This document shows, in pieces, positions 16,435 to 24,285 of a stretch of 64,000 nt of DNA. Every line of letters begins with the position of its first letter. The first letter of the stretch is position 1. Source of the stretch: Bacteroidota bacterium (GTDB lineage Bacteria > Bacteroidota > Bacteroidia > Flavobacteriales > Flavobacteriaceae); assembly GCA_947460615.1 (NCBI GenBank), contig CANHHG010000002.1:1-64000 (forward strand), written 5' to 3'. A program made the position numbers and the translations under genes. The notes below the pieces were generated by a model. The model worked only from the letters and a program-made list of their open reading frames with translations. It ran no database searches and had not been told where the DNA came from.

Positions 16435-16602
16435 TCATTTAAAATCACATTCACATTTTTCATAATTCCAACTACCACTTTTATCCAAACAATTATCAAT
16501 TTGAATAAATCGGAATATTTTATATCCAATAAAAAGGAGTATTATCAAAATCGTTATCAATACGCTCAATTTCTTTTTGAAATCTAAGTTTCTTAGTCTC
16601 AT
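16435..16602 (-). CDS. short membrane-anchored protein with Cys-rich tail
   Basis: A 55-residue protein starting at the ATG at 16602. A longer reading from 16680 would overlap the response regulator gene and is less likely. It has a basic N-terminus (MRLRNLDFKKK), one transmembrane segment (about 12-31), then IDNCLDKSGSWNYEKCECDF. The CLDxGGxWNYExxxC pattern recurs in small flavobacterial membrane proteins of unknown function; the cysteines would lie outside the cytoplasm. It is 28 bases after the response regulator gene on the same strand. Confidence 0.5.
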   Translation of the reverse strand: MRLRNLDFKKKLSVLITILIILLFIGYKIFRFIQIDNCLDKSGSWNYEKCECDFK

Positions 16603-16630
16603 ATAAATTTGTAAATCTTTGTGTAATAAT

Positions 16631-17794
16631 TTATTTACTTGCAAATAAATGAATGTCCGTTTCAGAAATTTCACTTCCACTCAGTATAATTAATCTTTCT
16701 ACAATATTTCTTAATTCTCTAATATTTCCTGTCCAATCGTATTCTTGCATCAATTTTATTGCTTCATTAGAAAATGATTTAGGTGCAATTCCTTGTTCTG
16801 CAGTAATTTTTTCAGTAAAATGGTTTATTAATAAAGGAATATCGTCACGTCTTTCGTTTAATCCTGGAACTTTAATTAAAATTACTGCCAAACGATGGTA
16901 TAAATCTTCACGAAAACGTCCTTTTTCAATCTCCTTTTTTAAATCTTTATTTGTTGCAGCAATTACGCGGACATCCACTTTAATGTCTTTATCTGCTCCC
17001 ACTCGCGTAATTACATTTTCTTGCAGTGCTCTTAAAACTTTTGCTTGGGCGGATAAACTCATGTCCCCTATTTCATCTAAAAATAAAGTTCCTTTGTCGG
17101 CTGCTTCAAATTTTCCAGCCCTATCTTTTATTGCAGAGGTAAAAGCACCTTTAACATGACCAAAAAGTTCACTCTCTATTAATTCAGATGGAATCGCAGC
17201 ACAATTAACTTCAATCAAAGGAAAATTAGAACGTTCACTTTTGTCATGAAGTTGATGCGCAACCAATTCTTTCCCTGTTCCGTTTGGTCCAGTAATCAAA
17301 ACTCGAGCTTCAGTTTTAGCTACTTTATCAACCATCAATTTAATATGATTAATGGCCTCGCTTTCGCCAATCATTTCATAGTTTTTGCTAACAATTTTCT
17401 TTAGAATTTTATTTTCTACCACCAATTGCTTTTTATCTAAAGCATTTCGAACTGTGTTCAATAATCGATTTAAATCCGGTGGTTTTGAAATATAATCAAA
17501 AGCACCTAGACGCATGGTTTGAATAGCTGTTTCCATATCTCCGTGACCTGAAATCATTACAACTGGAATTTCGGGTTTAATTTTTTTAACTGCTTGAAGT
17601 AATTCAACACCGTCCATTTTGGGCATTTTAATATCGCACAAAACCAAATCATAATCGAATTGAGCTATTTTTTCATATCCAATACTACCATCCTCAGCCT
17701 CTTCTACTTGATAAGTTTCGTTTTCTTCAGATAGAATTTTTGTTAAAACCCTTCTAATTGACGCTTCGTCTTCAATAATTAATATCTTACTCAT
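16631..17794 (-). CDS. sigma-54-dependent response regulator lacking a DNA-binding domain
   Basis: A 387-residue NtrC-type protein. The start is the ATG at 17794 (MSKILIIEDE); the upstream TTG is not used. The receiver domain (1-120) has phosphoacceptor Asp54 and Lys104. The AAA+ domain (about 140-370) has Walker A GPNGTGK (169-175), a sigma-54 contact loop reading GAFTSA (216-221) instead of the usual GAFTGA, and LFLDEIG as Walker B. The protein stops at 387, where relatives continue with a Fis-type helix-turn-helix. It follows the ABC permease gene by 18 bases. No sensor kinase is nearby. Confidence 0.93.
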   Translation of the reverse strand: MSKILIIEDEASIRRVLTKILSEENETYQVEEAEDGSIGYEKIAQFDYDLVLCDIKMPKMDGVELLQAVKKIKPEIPVVMISGHGDMETAIQTMRLGAFDYISKPPDLNRLLNTVRNALDKKQLVVENKILKKIVSKNYEMIGESEAINHIKLMVDKVAKTEARVLITGPNGTGKELVAHQLHDKSERSNFPLIEVNCAAIPSELIESELFGHVKGAFTSAIKDRAGKFEAADKGTLFLDEIGDMSLSAQAKVLRALQENVITRVGADKDIKVDVRVIAATNKDLKKEIEKGRFREDLYHRLAVILIKVPGLNERRDDIPLLINHFTEKITAEQGIAPKSFSNEAIKLMQEYDWTGNIRELRNIVERLIILSGSEISETDIHLFASK

Positions 17795-17812
17795 TCTATT
17801 ATAATTTATCAA

Positions 17813-19117
17813 TTAGTATTTTAACCACTTGTATAATTCTTTCCAAGTTGGTTTTTTACCATACATTAATATACCAACACGGTAAATTTTTGATGCAAAC
17901 CACACTACAAAAAAGAAGGTTCCAAAGAGAATTGTAATTGAAATTAGTATTTGCCACCAAGGAACACCAAAAGGTATTCTCATTAACATAACAATTGGAG
18001 AAGTCAGAGGAATCATTGAAAAGATTGTTGCGACATTCCCATGCGGATCATTCATAACAGTGAAAAAACCTATATAAACACCTAAAATTAGCGGCAATAT
18101 TATTGGTAACAAAAATTGTTGAGAATCAGTTTCATTGTCAACAGCTGCGCCAATTGCAGCGTAGAATGAACTGTATAAAAAGTAACCACCAATAAAATAA
18201 ATTACAAAACAAATTAAAAGTGAAGCTATTGGCAAATTCAATAATTCATTGAAGTACAATTGAGCAATTGAGCCAAATTCCTGCTGTGCACTATGAAGCA
18301 TTTCAGGAGGAATATTAGATGTTGGAGTCGCATTTATTCCGAAGAAAATGGAAACAGAAAATACTAATGTCAAACCAACTATGGTCCAAATTAAAAATTG
18401 TAAAATTCCCGCTAATGAAGTTCCAATGATTTTTCCCATCATTAATTGAAATGGTTTAACCGAAGAAATAATAATTTCAATAATCCTATTGGTTTTTTCT
18501 TCGATCACACTTCTCATAACCATATTGCCATAAATAACAATAAACATCATTATTAGATACCCAAAAGCCCCACCAATTGCAATCTTTATTTCATTAATTC
18601 CCTTCAAACTATCTTCACCAGTAGCTTTCTTGAGTTCCAAATTGACTTCAGCTTGAGCGTTATTAATTGCTAATGTATCGAGTTTAGCTAATTTAAAATT
18701 TTCATTGGTGATTTTATTTGAAATAACTTCTTGCACATGATCTACAAAAGTAATACTCGGACTATCATTGGAAACATATTGGATTTTACTTTCTAATAAT
18801 TTAATATCATTCGTTTTTGGAATATAAATTAGTCCTTCATAACGCTCCTTTTTAATACTATCTTTAATACTATTTACATCAATATTTGATAAATTTATGT
18901 AATTATATTCCTCAGAATTTTTAAATTCGGCTACAAATATTCCAGTCTCATCATGAAGAGCAACTTGTTTAACATCCGCTTTTAAGGAACTCAAATAACT
19001 TACAAAAACACCGATTCCAACAAACAACAACGGACTCAAAAAAGTCATTACAATAAATGATTTATTTCGAACTTTGGATATAAATTCTCTCCTTATAATT
19101 AATACTATTATGCTCAT
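17813..19117 (-). CDS. ABC-2 type transporter permease (NatB-like)
   Basis: A 434-residue membrane protein. One N-terminal transmembrane segment (about 20-42) precedes a large extracytoplasmic domain (about 45-185), then five to six hydrophobic segments to residue 415. The conserved VMRSVIEEKTNRIIEIIISSVKPFQLMMGKI stretch (residues about 203-233) is the ABC-2/NatB signature. It pairs with the ATPase gene 11 bases upstream. Substrates of this group include Na+ and unknown compounds, and none can be assigned here. The response regulator gene follows closely and could be co-transcribed. Confidence 0.9.
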   Translation of the reverse strand: MSIIVLIIRREFISKVRNKSFIVMTFLSPLLFVGIGVFVSYLSSLKADVKQVALHDETGIFVAEFKNSEEYNYINLSNIDVNSIKDSIKKERYEGLIYIPKTNDIKLLESKIQYVSNDSPSITFVDHVQEVISNKITNENFKLAKLDTLAINNAQAEVNLELKKATGEDSLKGINEIKIAIGGAFGYLIMMFIVIYGNMVMRSVIEEKTNRIIEIIISSVKPFQLMMGKIIGTSLAGILQFLIWTIVGLTLVFSVSIFFGINATPTSNIPPEMLHSAQQEFGSIAQLYFNELLNLPIASLLICFVIYFIGGYFLYSSFYAAIGAAVDNETDSQQFLLPIILPLILGVYIGFFTVMNDPHGNVATIFSMIPLTSPIVMLMRIPFGVPWWQILISITILFGTFFFVVWFASKIYRVGILMYGKKPTWKELYKWLKY

Positions 19118-19128
19118 GGCTTTTTAAT

Positions 19129-20049
19129 TTATTTACTTACAGTTTGAATAAAAATATCATTTACGCTTGGAATTTTCTCAACAAAATGGGTTACTTGACC
19201 TTTACTGGTTAATATATTCAATAACTCATTTGGCAATGAATTTCCAAGGTTTATTTCTAATTTTAATTCGTTGTTTAGTGATTTGAAGTTAGTAGGCTGA
19301 ATGGTGTAATTTTGAGTAATTGCTAGTATTAAACCTTCTACATTATCGGTTAAAATTCCTACTTCAAAACTATTAGTTCTAAATTGTTTTTTTACGTCAT
19401 CTAAACGGCCTTCAATAAGTTTGTTTGACTGATGAATTAATGCAATATGATCACATAGTTCTTCAACACTTTCCATTCTATGTGTTGAGAAAATAATGGT
19501 TGAACCTTGTTCTTGAAGTGCTAAAATTTCGTCTTTTATTATATTTGCATTTACTGGATCAAAACCTGAAAAAGGTTCATCAAAAATTAATAATTTAGGT
19601 TTATGTAAAACACAAACTACAAATTGAATTTTCTGAGCCATTCCTTTAGAAAGTTCCTGGATTTTTTTGTTCCACCAACCTTGAATTCCCAGTCTATCGA
19701 ACCAATAATCCAATTGAATTTTAGCTTCTGCTTTAGACAATCCTTTCATTTGTGCTAAATACAAGCATTGCTCACCCACTTTCATTGATTTATACAATCC
19801 TCTCTCTTCTGGTAAATATCCAATATGCTGAATATGTTTTGGACTTAACTTTTCACCATCAAGTATTATATCGCCACTATCGGGAATAGTAATTTGATTT
19901 ATAATCCGAATTAAAGAAGTTTTTCCGGCACCATTTGGACCTAATAGTCCGTAAATACTACCTTTAGGCACAGATAATGATACTTCATTGAGTGCTGTAT
20001 AATCTCCATATTTTTTTACAACTTTATTAACTTCAAGAATAGTACTCAT
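19129..20049 (-). CDS. ABC transporter ATP-binding protein (NatA-like)
   Basis: A 306-residue ATPase: Walker A GPNGAGKTS (near residue 38), Q-loop region, signature ELSKGMAQK in place of LSGGQ, Walker B LLIFDEPFSGFDP, and the switch His in IFSTHRM. The C-terminal about 90 residues form the extra domain usual in this exporter subgroup. It drives the permease encoded directly downstream. First gene of the transporter/response-regulator group; the dnaJ terminator at 20105-20140 lies between it and the heat-shock genes. Confidence 0.92.
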   Translation of the reverse strand: MSTILEVNKVVKKYGDYTALNEVSLSVPKGSIYGLLGPNGAGKTSLIRIINQITIPDSGDIILDGEKLSPKHIQHIGYLPEERGLYKSMKVGEQCLYLAQMKGLSKAEAKIQLDYWFDRLGIQGWWNKKIQELSKGMAQKIQFVVCVLHKPKLLIFDEPFSGFDPVNANIIKDEILALQEQGSTIIFSTHRMESVEELCDHIALIHQSNKLIEGRLDDVKKQFRTNSFEVGILTDNVEGLILAITQNYTIQPTNFKSLNNELKLEINLGNSLPNELLNILTSKGQVTHFVEKIPSVNDIFIQTVSK

Positions 20050-20104
20050 TTGTATAATTATTTATGTAAAAGTATTGAATTTGATATAAAAAGAATTATA
20101 ATTT

Positions 20105-20140
20105 ATAAAAAACCCACCCTTATTTTCACAAGGATGGGAA
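20105..20140 (-). terminator. terminator of the grpE-dnaJ operon
   Basis: On the minus strand CCCATCCTT and AAGGGTGGG pair with one internal mismatch around an 8-base loop and run into TTTTTT. It lies about 30 bases after the dnaJ stop. Confidence 0.75.
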
Positions 20141-20168
20141 AAATGCTGTAATCTATTACAACAAAAAA

Positions 20169-21290
20169 TTAGGAAAACATATCTTTAACTTTTTCAAAAA
20201 ACGATTTATCCCCTTTTTCAGGATTTGGAATAAAATTGTCCTCTGTTAACGCCTTTTCGAAAAACTGTTTTTGCTCTTTATTTAAAGTTCTAGGTGTCCA
20301 AACATTGATATGAATTAACAAATCTCCATTGCCATATCCATTGATATTAGGAATCCCTTTTCCTTTTAATCTTAATATTTTACCAGATTGAATACCTTCT
20401 TCAAGTTTAATTCTAACTTTACCTTTTACGGCTTCAATGTCTTTAGAAACGCCAAGAACCGCTTCAGCAAAACTAATATATAAGTCTAAATGGAGGTTTT
20501 CACCTTCACGCTTTAAAGACTCATGCTCGATTTCTTCAATTACAACAATTAAATCACCAGGGACACTGTTTCCCGGAGCATCGTTACCCTTATTAGAAAC
20601 TTTAAGTTGCATTCCATCAACTACACCCGCAGGAATTTTTATTGAAACTGTTTCATCATCTACTATCATCCCTTGAGAATCAGCATTGGAAGGTTTATGA
20701 TCTAATAATTGCCCAGAACCTCCGCAGTTGGAACATGTAGTTGCCGATTGCATTCTACCTAAAATAGTATTGGTAACTCGCATAACTTGACCTTGACCAT
20801 TACAGGTCGAACAGGTTTTATAAGTTACGCCTGGAGCTTGAACTTTACGTTTAACTTTGACTTTTTTCTCCACCCCAAAAGCAATTTCTTCAAGGGTAAG
20901 TTTAACTTTTATACGAAGATTACTTCCTTTTACTCTTCTTGGTCCACCACCACCTCCAAATCCTGATCTGCCTCCAAAAGCACCACCGAAAATATCGCCA
21001 AATTGGCTAAATATATCGTCCATATTCATATGACCGCCTCCAAAACCGCCTCCACCTTGTCCACCATTTTCAAAAGCTTGATGTCCATATTGATCATATT
21101 TGGCTTTCTTTTGAGGATCACTCAAAATTTCGTATGCTTCTGCGGCTTTCTTGAAATTATCTTCAGCAACTGCATCACCAGGATTTTTATCAGGGTGAAA
21201 TTCAATCGCTTTTTTTCGATAAGCCTTTTTTATTTCCGATGCATCAGCATTTCTTGAAATACCTAAAATTTCGTAAAAATCTTTTTTCAT
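20169..21290 (-). CDS. dnaJ: chaperone DnaJ with a reduced zinc domain
   Basis: A 373-residue Hsp40 co-chaperone that stimulates DnaK ATPase. The J domain has HPD at 32-34, a Gly/Phe-rich linker follows (75-117), then the substrate-binding domains and C-terminus. The zinc region carries only two CxxCxGxG repeats, at 160-167 and 186-193, where E. coli DnaJ has four. The first and fourth repeats are missing, so only the second zinc site can form. I believe this is usual for flavobacterial DnaJ, since the rest is intact. It is co-transcribed with grpE (55-base gap). Confidence 0.95.
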   Translation of the reverse strand: MKKDFYEILGISRNADASEIKKAYRKKAIEFHPDKNPGDAVAEDNFKKAAEAYEILSDPQKKAKYDQYGHQAFENGGQGGGGFGGGHMNMDDIFSQFGDIFGGAFGGRSGFGGGGGPRRVKGSNLRIKVKLTLEEIAFGVEKKVKVKRKVQAPGVTYKTCSTCNGQGQVMRVTNTILGRMQSATTCSNCGGSGQLLDHKPSNADSQGMIVDDETVSIKIPAGVVDGMQLKVSNKGNDAPGNSVPGDLIVVIEEIEHESLKREGENLHLDLYISFAEAVLGVSKDIEAVKGKVRIKLEEGIQSGKILRLKGKGIPNINGYGNGDLLIHINVWTPRTLNKEQKQFFEKALTEDNFIPNPEKGDKSFFEKVKDMFS

Positions 21291-21345
21291 TTTATGATGT
21301 CTTAATCAAACTAAAGCCGTTTTGGCAATAATTAGTTTCATTGAT

Positions 21346-21921
21346 TTAGTTTCCAATTACTACTTTGGGAAAACGAATAATTTTATCTCCTAATTGGTAT
21401 CCTTTTTCAAGAACATCTACAATTTTACCTTTTAAATTTGGTGAAGAAGCAGGAATTTGAGTAATTGCTTCAGCAAAATCGGCATCAAATAAATCACCAG
21501 GTTTTAAAGTCACTTCCTCTAAACCCTTAGAAAACAAAGTGCTTTTTAATTTATCATGAATCAATTCCACTCCTTTCAATAAAACTTCATCTTCTGATTT
21601 TTTTATTTCGATTATGGCTCTGTCAAAATCATCTAAAACAGGTAAAATTGCCAATAAAACTTCTTGATTAGCGGTTTTAAACAATTCAATTCTCTCTTTT
21701 GAAGTCCTTCTCTTATAATTTTCAAATTCAGCAAAAAGTCTTAAATGTTTGTCTTTTTCGTTTGCTAAATCTTGTATTAATTGCTCTTCAACACTTAATT
21801 CCTCAACTTTAACTTGCTCCTCATTTTCATTGTTTTCTAATGCTGTGGTGTTAAGTTCTTGATCCATTTCCGTATTTTCAGTAGTCATTTTATCCGTATT
21901 TTTAAAAAATTTTTTAAACAT
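21346..21921 (-). CDS. grpE: nucleotide exchange factor GrpE
   Basis: A 191-residue DnaK exchange factor. The acidic N-terminal tail (residues about 15-50) leads into a long coiled coil (about 50-105, KDKHLRLFAEFENYKRRTSKER is its core) and the beta-wing domain, ending in RFPKVVIGN. The ENYKRR and GYQLGDKIIRFPKV parts are family hallmarks. First gene of the grpE-dnaJ unit, with a promoter of consensus form directly upstream. No CIRCE-type inverted repeat is visible. Confidence 0.95.
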   Translation of the reverse strand: MFKKFFKNTDKMTTENTEMDQELNTTALENNENEEQVKVEELSVEEQLIQDLANEKDKHLRLFAEFENYKRRTSKERIELFKTANQEVLLAILPVLDDFDRAIIEIKKSEDEVLLKGVELIHDKLKSTLFSKGLEEVTLKPGDLFDADFAEAITQIPASSPNLKGKIVDVLEKGYQLGDKIIRFPKVVIGN

Positions 21922-21947
21922 TATCTTTTGTTCTTTTCATTTAATAA

Positions 21948-21979
21948 CAAAATTACTGCCAATTACTTAATAATGTCAA
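21948..21979 (-). promoter_or_regulatory. Bacteroidota-type promoter of grpE-dnaJ
   Basis: On the minus strand TTG (21977-21979), a 21-base spacer and TAATTTTG (21948-21955) match TTG-N17-23-TAnnTTTG exactly. The -7 box ends 26 bases before the grpE ATG. Confidence 0.7.
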
Positions 21980-22184
21980 ATTGTCACTATTTATTTATGA
22001 TACTAATTTTAATAATTCTCATTCAACAGAATTTAAAAATAAAAATTAACTAAAGTAAGGCAAAACTTTAATAAAATATTAGGATTAAATAAATGAGATT
22101 GGAGTAATTTTGTTTTTGTAGAAGGTTAAAATCTATTTTTTACAAAAAATAGAGGTAATATTGTTAATTCAAACTTAAATATTG

Positions 22185-22215
22185 AAAAAAGCTCCGTCAA
22201 AAACGGAGCTTTTTT
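22185..22215. terminator. terminator after the epimerase gene
   Basis: AAAAAAGCTCCGT and ACGGAGCTTTTTT form a perfect 13-bp stem around a 5-base loop. It touches the stop codon of the minus-strand epimerase gene and has A/T runs on both sides. Confidence 0.88.
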
Positions 22216-23120
22216 TATGCTAAAATATTTTTCAAAGCATTATCGATAGTTTTGAATTTAAAGACAAAACCTTCGTCAATAATTTTATTTGCACTTAAAT
22301 GTCTATTTTCAAATAATAATTCATGCATTTCTCCAAGAATTAATTTCATAATAAACTTTGGGATATTAGGCATAAATAGCAGTTTTTTCAGGACTTTCGC
22401 AATTGAAAAGGTTAGTTCCTCATTGGTAACCGGATTTGGAGAAACGGCATTATAAACACCTTCTAAATTATTATTAATTGCAAAATAATAAAGTGCTGCA
22501 ATATCATGTATATGGATCCAAGATTGAATTTGTTTTCCCGATCCAAAAGAAGATCCCAATCCTAGTTTTATAGTTTTTAGCATCTCAACCAAAACTCCCC
22601 CTTTTGTAGAGAGCACTATACCTGTTCTAAGTTTACAAACTTTCAAACCTAAAGTTGCAAACTTATCAGTAGTTTCTTCCCATTTTACAACCACATTCCC
22701 TAAAAAATTATCATTAACCTGAGTTGAATTTTCGTCAAAAATAATTGTATCACTATTTGGATAAATTGAAGTTCCTGAGGCTGATACAATTTGTTTTACT
22801 TGATTGGGATTGCTTTTAACTGCTTTAAATAATAATGCAGAAGATAACAAACGACTTTCAATAATTTCTTGTTTGTAGGAATTCGTCCATCGTTTAGAAA
22901 TATTTGCCCCAGCTAAATTTATTATTGAATCGACGCCCATTAAACAATTTTCATCGATTATACCTTGCTCTGGGCTCCAATAAAATCCATTATAATTTAA
23001 TTCATTAATAATTTTATTCTTGGATGTAGTTAGGTAATTTACGGTAATTCCATTTTGGAGAAGAAGGGAAACCAATTCTGTTCCAATTAAACCTGTTGCA
23101 CCTGTAATTAAAACTTTCAT
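22215..23120 (-). CDS. TIGR01777-type NAD(P)-dependent epimerase
   Basis: A 301-residue extended short-chain dehydrogenase/reductase of the SDR39U1/TIGR01777 type. The N-terminal Rossmann motif is GATGLIG (7-13), the middle has IINLAGANISKRW, and the C-terminal part carries the DUF1731-like end (LLFENRHLSANKI, FKFKTIDNAL). The substrate is unknown; a cell-division link has been proposed for relatives (SulA-like naming) but is uncertain. Transcribed alone from a promoter-like pair upstream and ended by a strong hairpin. Confidence 0.9.
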   Translation of the reverse strand: MKVLITGATGLIGTELVSLLLQNGITVNYLTTSKNKIINELNYNGFYWSPEQGIIDENCLMGVDSIINLAGANISKRWTNSYKQEIIESRLLSSALLFKAVKSNPNQVKQIVSASGTSIYPNSDTIIFDENSTQVNDNFLGNVVVKWEETTDKFATLGLKVCKLRTGIVLSTKGGVLVEMLKTIKLGLGSSFGSGKQIQSWIHIHDIAALYYFAINNNLEGVYNAVSPNPVTNEELTFSIAKVLKKLLFMPNIPKFIMKLILGEMHELLFENRHLSANKIIDEGFVFKFKTIDNALKNILA

Positions 23121-23140
23121 TTTATTATTTTTATAATATT

Positions 23141-23175
23141 CAAAATTACGTTTAATATAAAATAAAATAATTCAA
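23141..23175 (-). promoter_or_regulatory. probable promoter of the epimerase gene
   Basis: TTG (23173-23175), a 24-base spacer and TAATTTTG (23141-23148) on the minus strand. The spacer is one base longer than the usual range. The -7 box lies 20 bases before the ATG. Confidence 0.5.
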
Positions 23176-23215
23176 ATTAAGTTGGATTTAACTATCGTTA
23201 ATTGTAAACTCGGGA

Positions 23216-23668
23216 TTATTTAATTTTGATACTCCATTCAAAATCCATTTCTGATACTTGAGCTCCTGTTTCATCAACTCCAATTGATTTCATCCAAAAG
23301 GTTTGTCCTTCTCCAGTAGCTATAGTTTGATTAATTGCAGATTCAATTTTATCACCATCAAGGCAGGTGAATGTTATCTTACCCGTGGCTTTTTTGGTGA
23401 AATTAGCTTTATTATTGGCAACCAACATGGATATTTTTTTATTGCTTTTTTTAATTTGATACATAACCAAAGCTCCAGTTGACAACTCGGCAGCCATTGC
23501 TTGAACCGCAAAATACATCGAATTAAATGGATTCTGATTGATCCATCTGTGCTTTACTGTAACCACACCTCTGGATGCTTCCAATTGTTTAACACGAACA
23601 CCACAGATAAATGCAGAAGGCAATTTGAAAAACAGAAAAGTGTTTATTTTACTAGGGGAAAGTTCCAT
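23216..23668 (-). CDS. DUF4442 hot-dog fold protein
   Basis: A 150-residue protein of the DUF4442 family, related to hot-dog thioesterases such as YiiD/PaaI. Features are the RWINQNPFNSMYFAVQAMAAELSTGAL region (helix of the hot-dog and the position equivalent to the thioesterase active site; residues about 42-68) and a C-terminal five-strand pattern. An acyl-CoA thioesterase or acyl-binding role is plausible but not shown by a definite catalytic residue. It is monocistronic by position. Confidence 0.8.
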   Translation of the reverse strand: MELSPSKINTFLFFKLPSAFICGVRVKQLEASRGVVTVKHRWINQNPFNSMYFAVQAMAAELSTGALVMYQIKKSNKKISMLVANNKANFTKKATGKITFTCLDGDKIESAINQTIATGEGQTFWMKSIGVDETGAQVSEMDFEWSIKIK

Positions 23669-23758
23669 ATTGAAATGAATTTTAACGAATATAGTGATTT
23701 ATTTTATAAAAAAATAGATTATTATATTATTTCAAAAAGTTAATAAAAAGTTAATTTT

Positions 23759-23783
23759 TAGTACTATGTAAAACATGGTACTA
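23759..23783. promoter_or_regulatory. long inverted repeat upstream of padR, candidate operator
   Basis: TAGTACTATG and CATGGTACTA pair in nine of ten positions (the tenth is a G-T) around TAAAA. It contains ATGTaaaACAT, reminiscent of the ATGT/ACAT half-sites of PadR operators, and lies about 170 bases before padR. Autoregulation by PadR is inference. Confidence 0.5.
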
Positions 23784-23854
23784 TTTAAAAGATATATATT
23801 TACATAAGAAATTACTGAAAATAATTATAGATGGATAATTGTAATACTAAAATC

Positions 23855-23924
23855 CTTAGCCCCGATTGCAGAGAAAATCCCAGGCTTTTTGCCTGGATTG
23901 AAACGGAAAGCGGGAAATAGCTCC
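23855..23924 (+). ncRNA. candidate structured RNA or repeat element in the padR leader
   Basis: This stretch is much richer in G and C than its surroundings. It begins CTTAGCCCCGATTGCAG, has a central hairpin CCAGGC-TTTTT-GCCTGG with flanking AATC/GATT pairs and a bulge, and ends GCGGGAAATAGCTCC. The outer CCCG and CGGG segments can also pair. I recall the frame AGCCC-GAT-GCAG ... GCGGAAAGCGGGA-ATAGCTCC as a recurrent intergenic element in Flavobacterium genomes, possibly the flavo-1 RNA motif; that name is from memory. It lies 27 bases before the padR start, so it would be in the leader or be a separate transcript. Confidence 0.55.
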
Positions 23925-23951
23925 AAAAGAAAAAAATAAAATGAGAAAAAT

Positions 23952-24278
23952 ATGAATATTGAAAATACAAAAGCACAAATGCGAAAGGGAGTGCTCGAAT
24001 TTTGCATCTTATCTGTATTGAAAGAGAAAGATGCCTATACTTCAGAGATTTTAGACACCTTAAAAAAGGCAAAATTATTAGTCGTTGAAGGTACGGTTTA
24101 TCCACTATTGACGCGTTTAAAAAATGACGGATTGCTAAACTATCGTTGGGAAGAATCGATATCTGGTCCTCCAAGGAAATATTATGGATTAACTGAAGAA
24201 GGTCGTGAATTTTTAACAGAATTAAACAGCACCTGGACGGAATTATCAGGCGCTGTGAATTTAATAACAACCAAATAA
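23952..24278 (+). CDS. PadR family transcriptional regulator
   Basis: A 108-residue PadR-type repressor with a winged helix-turn-helix (GVLEFCILSVLKEKDAYTSE, then EGTVYPLLTRLKNDGLL) and the wing SGPPRKYYGLTEEG. It is the short single-domain form. It lies 7 bases ahead of the PspC gene, and the pair with the following GIN-domain gene is a common flavobacterial arrangement. It probably controls its own operon; a long inverted repeat upstream is a candidate binding site. The ligand or signal is unknown. Confidence 0.93.
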   Translation: MNIENTKAQMRKGVLEFCILSVLKEKDAYTSEILDTLKKAKLLVVEGTVYPLLTRLKNDGLLNYRWEESISGPPRKYYGLTEEGREFLTELNSTWTELSGAVNLITTK

Positions 24279-24285
24279 TAACAAG

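Noticed and set aside
16603-16680. N-terminal extension of the 55-residue membrane protein
   Set aside because: It would overlap the response regulator gene by 50 bases; the ATG at 16602 gives a typical basic start before the membrane segment.
16653-17159. 168-codon plus-strand frame opposite the response regulator
   Set aside because: Mirror of the conserved AAA+ domain, with no domain of its own.
17795-17812. TTG start for the sigma-54 activator
   Set aside because: The ATG at 17794 starts the receiver domain exactly where relatives do.
21003-21257. Plus-strand frame opposite dnaJ
   Set aside because: Antisense to the J domain and glycine-rich linker.
21859-22053. 64-codon plus-strand frame across the grpE start
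   Set aside because: Covers the grpE promoter and start on the opposite strand; hydrophobic composition comes from AT-rich DNA.
23812-24270. 152-codon minus-strand frame opposite padR
   Set aside because: Antisense to the conserved PadR gene and the structured leader element; no domain recognised.
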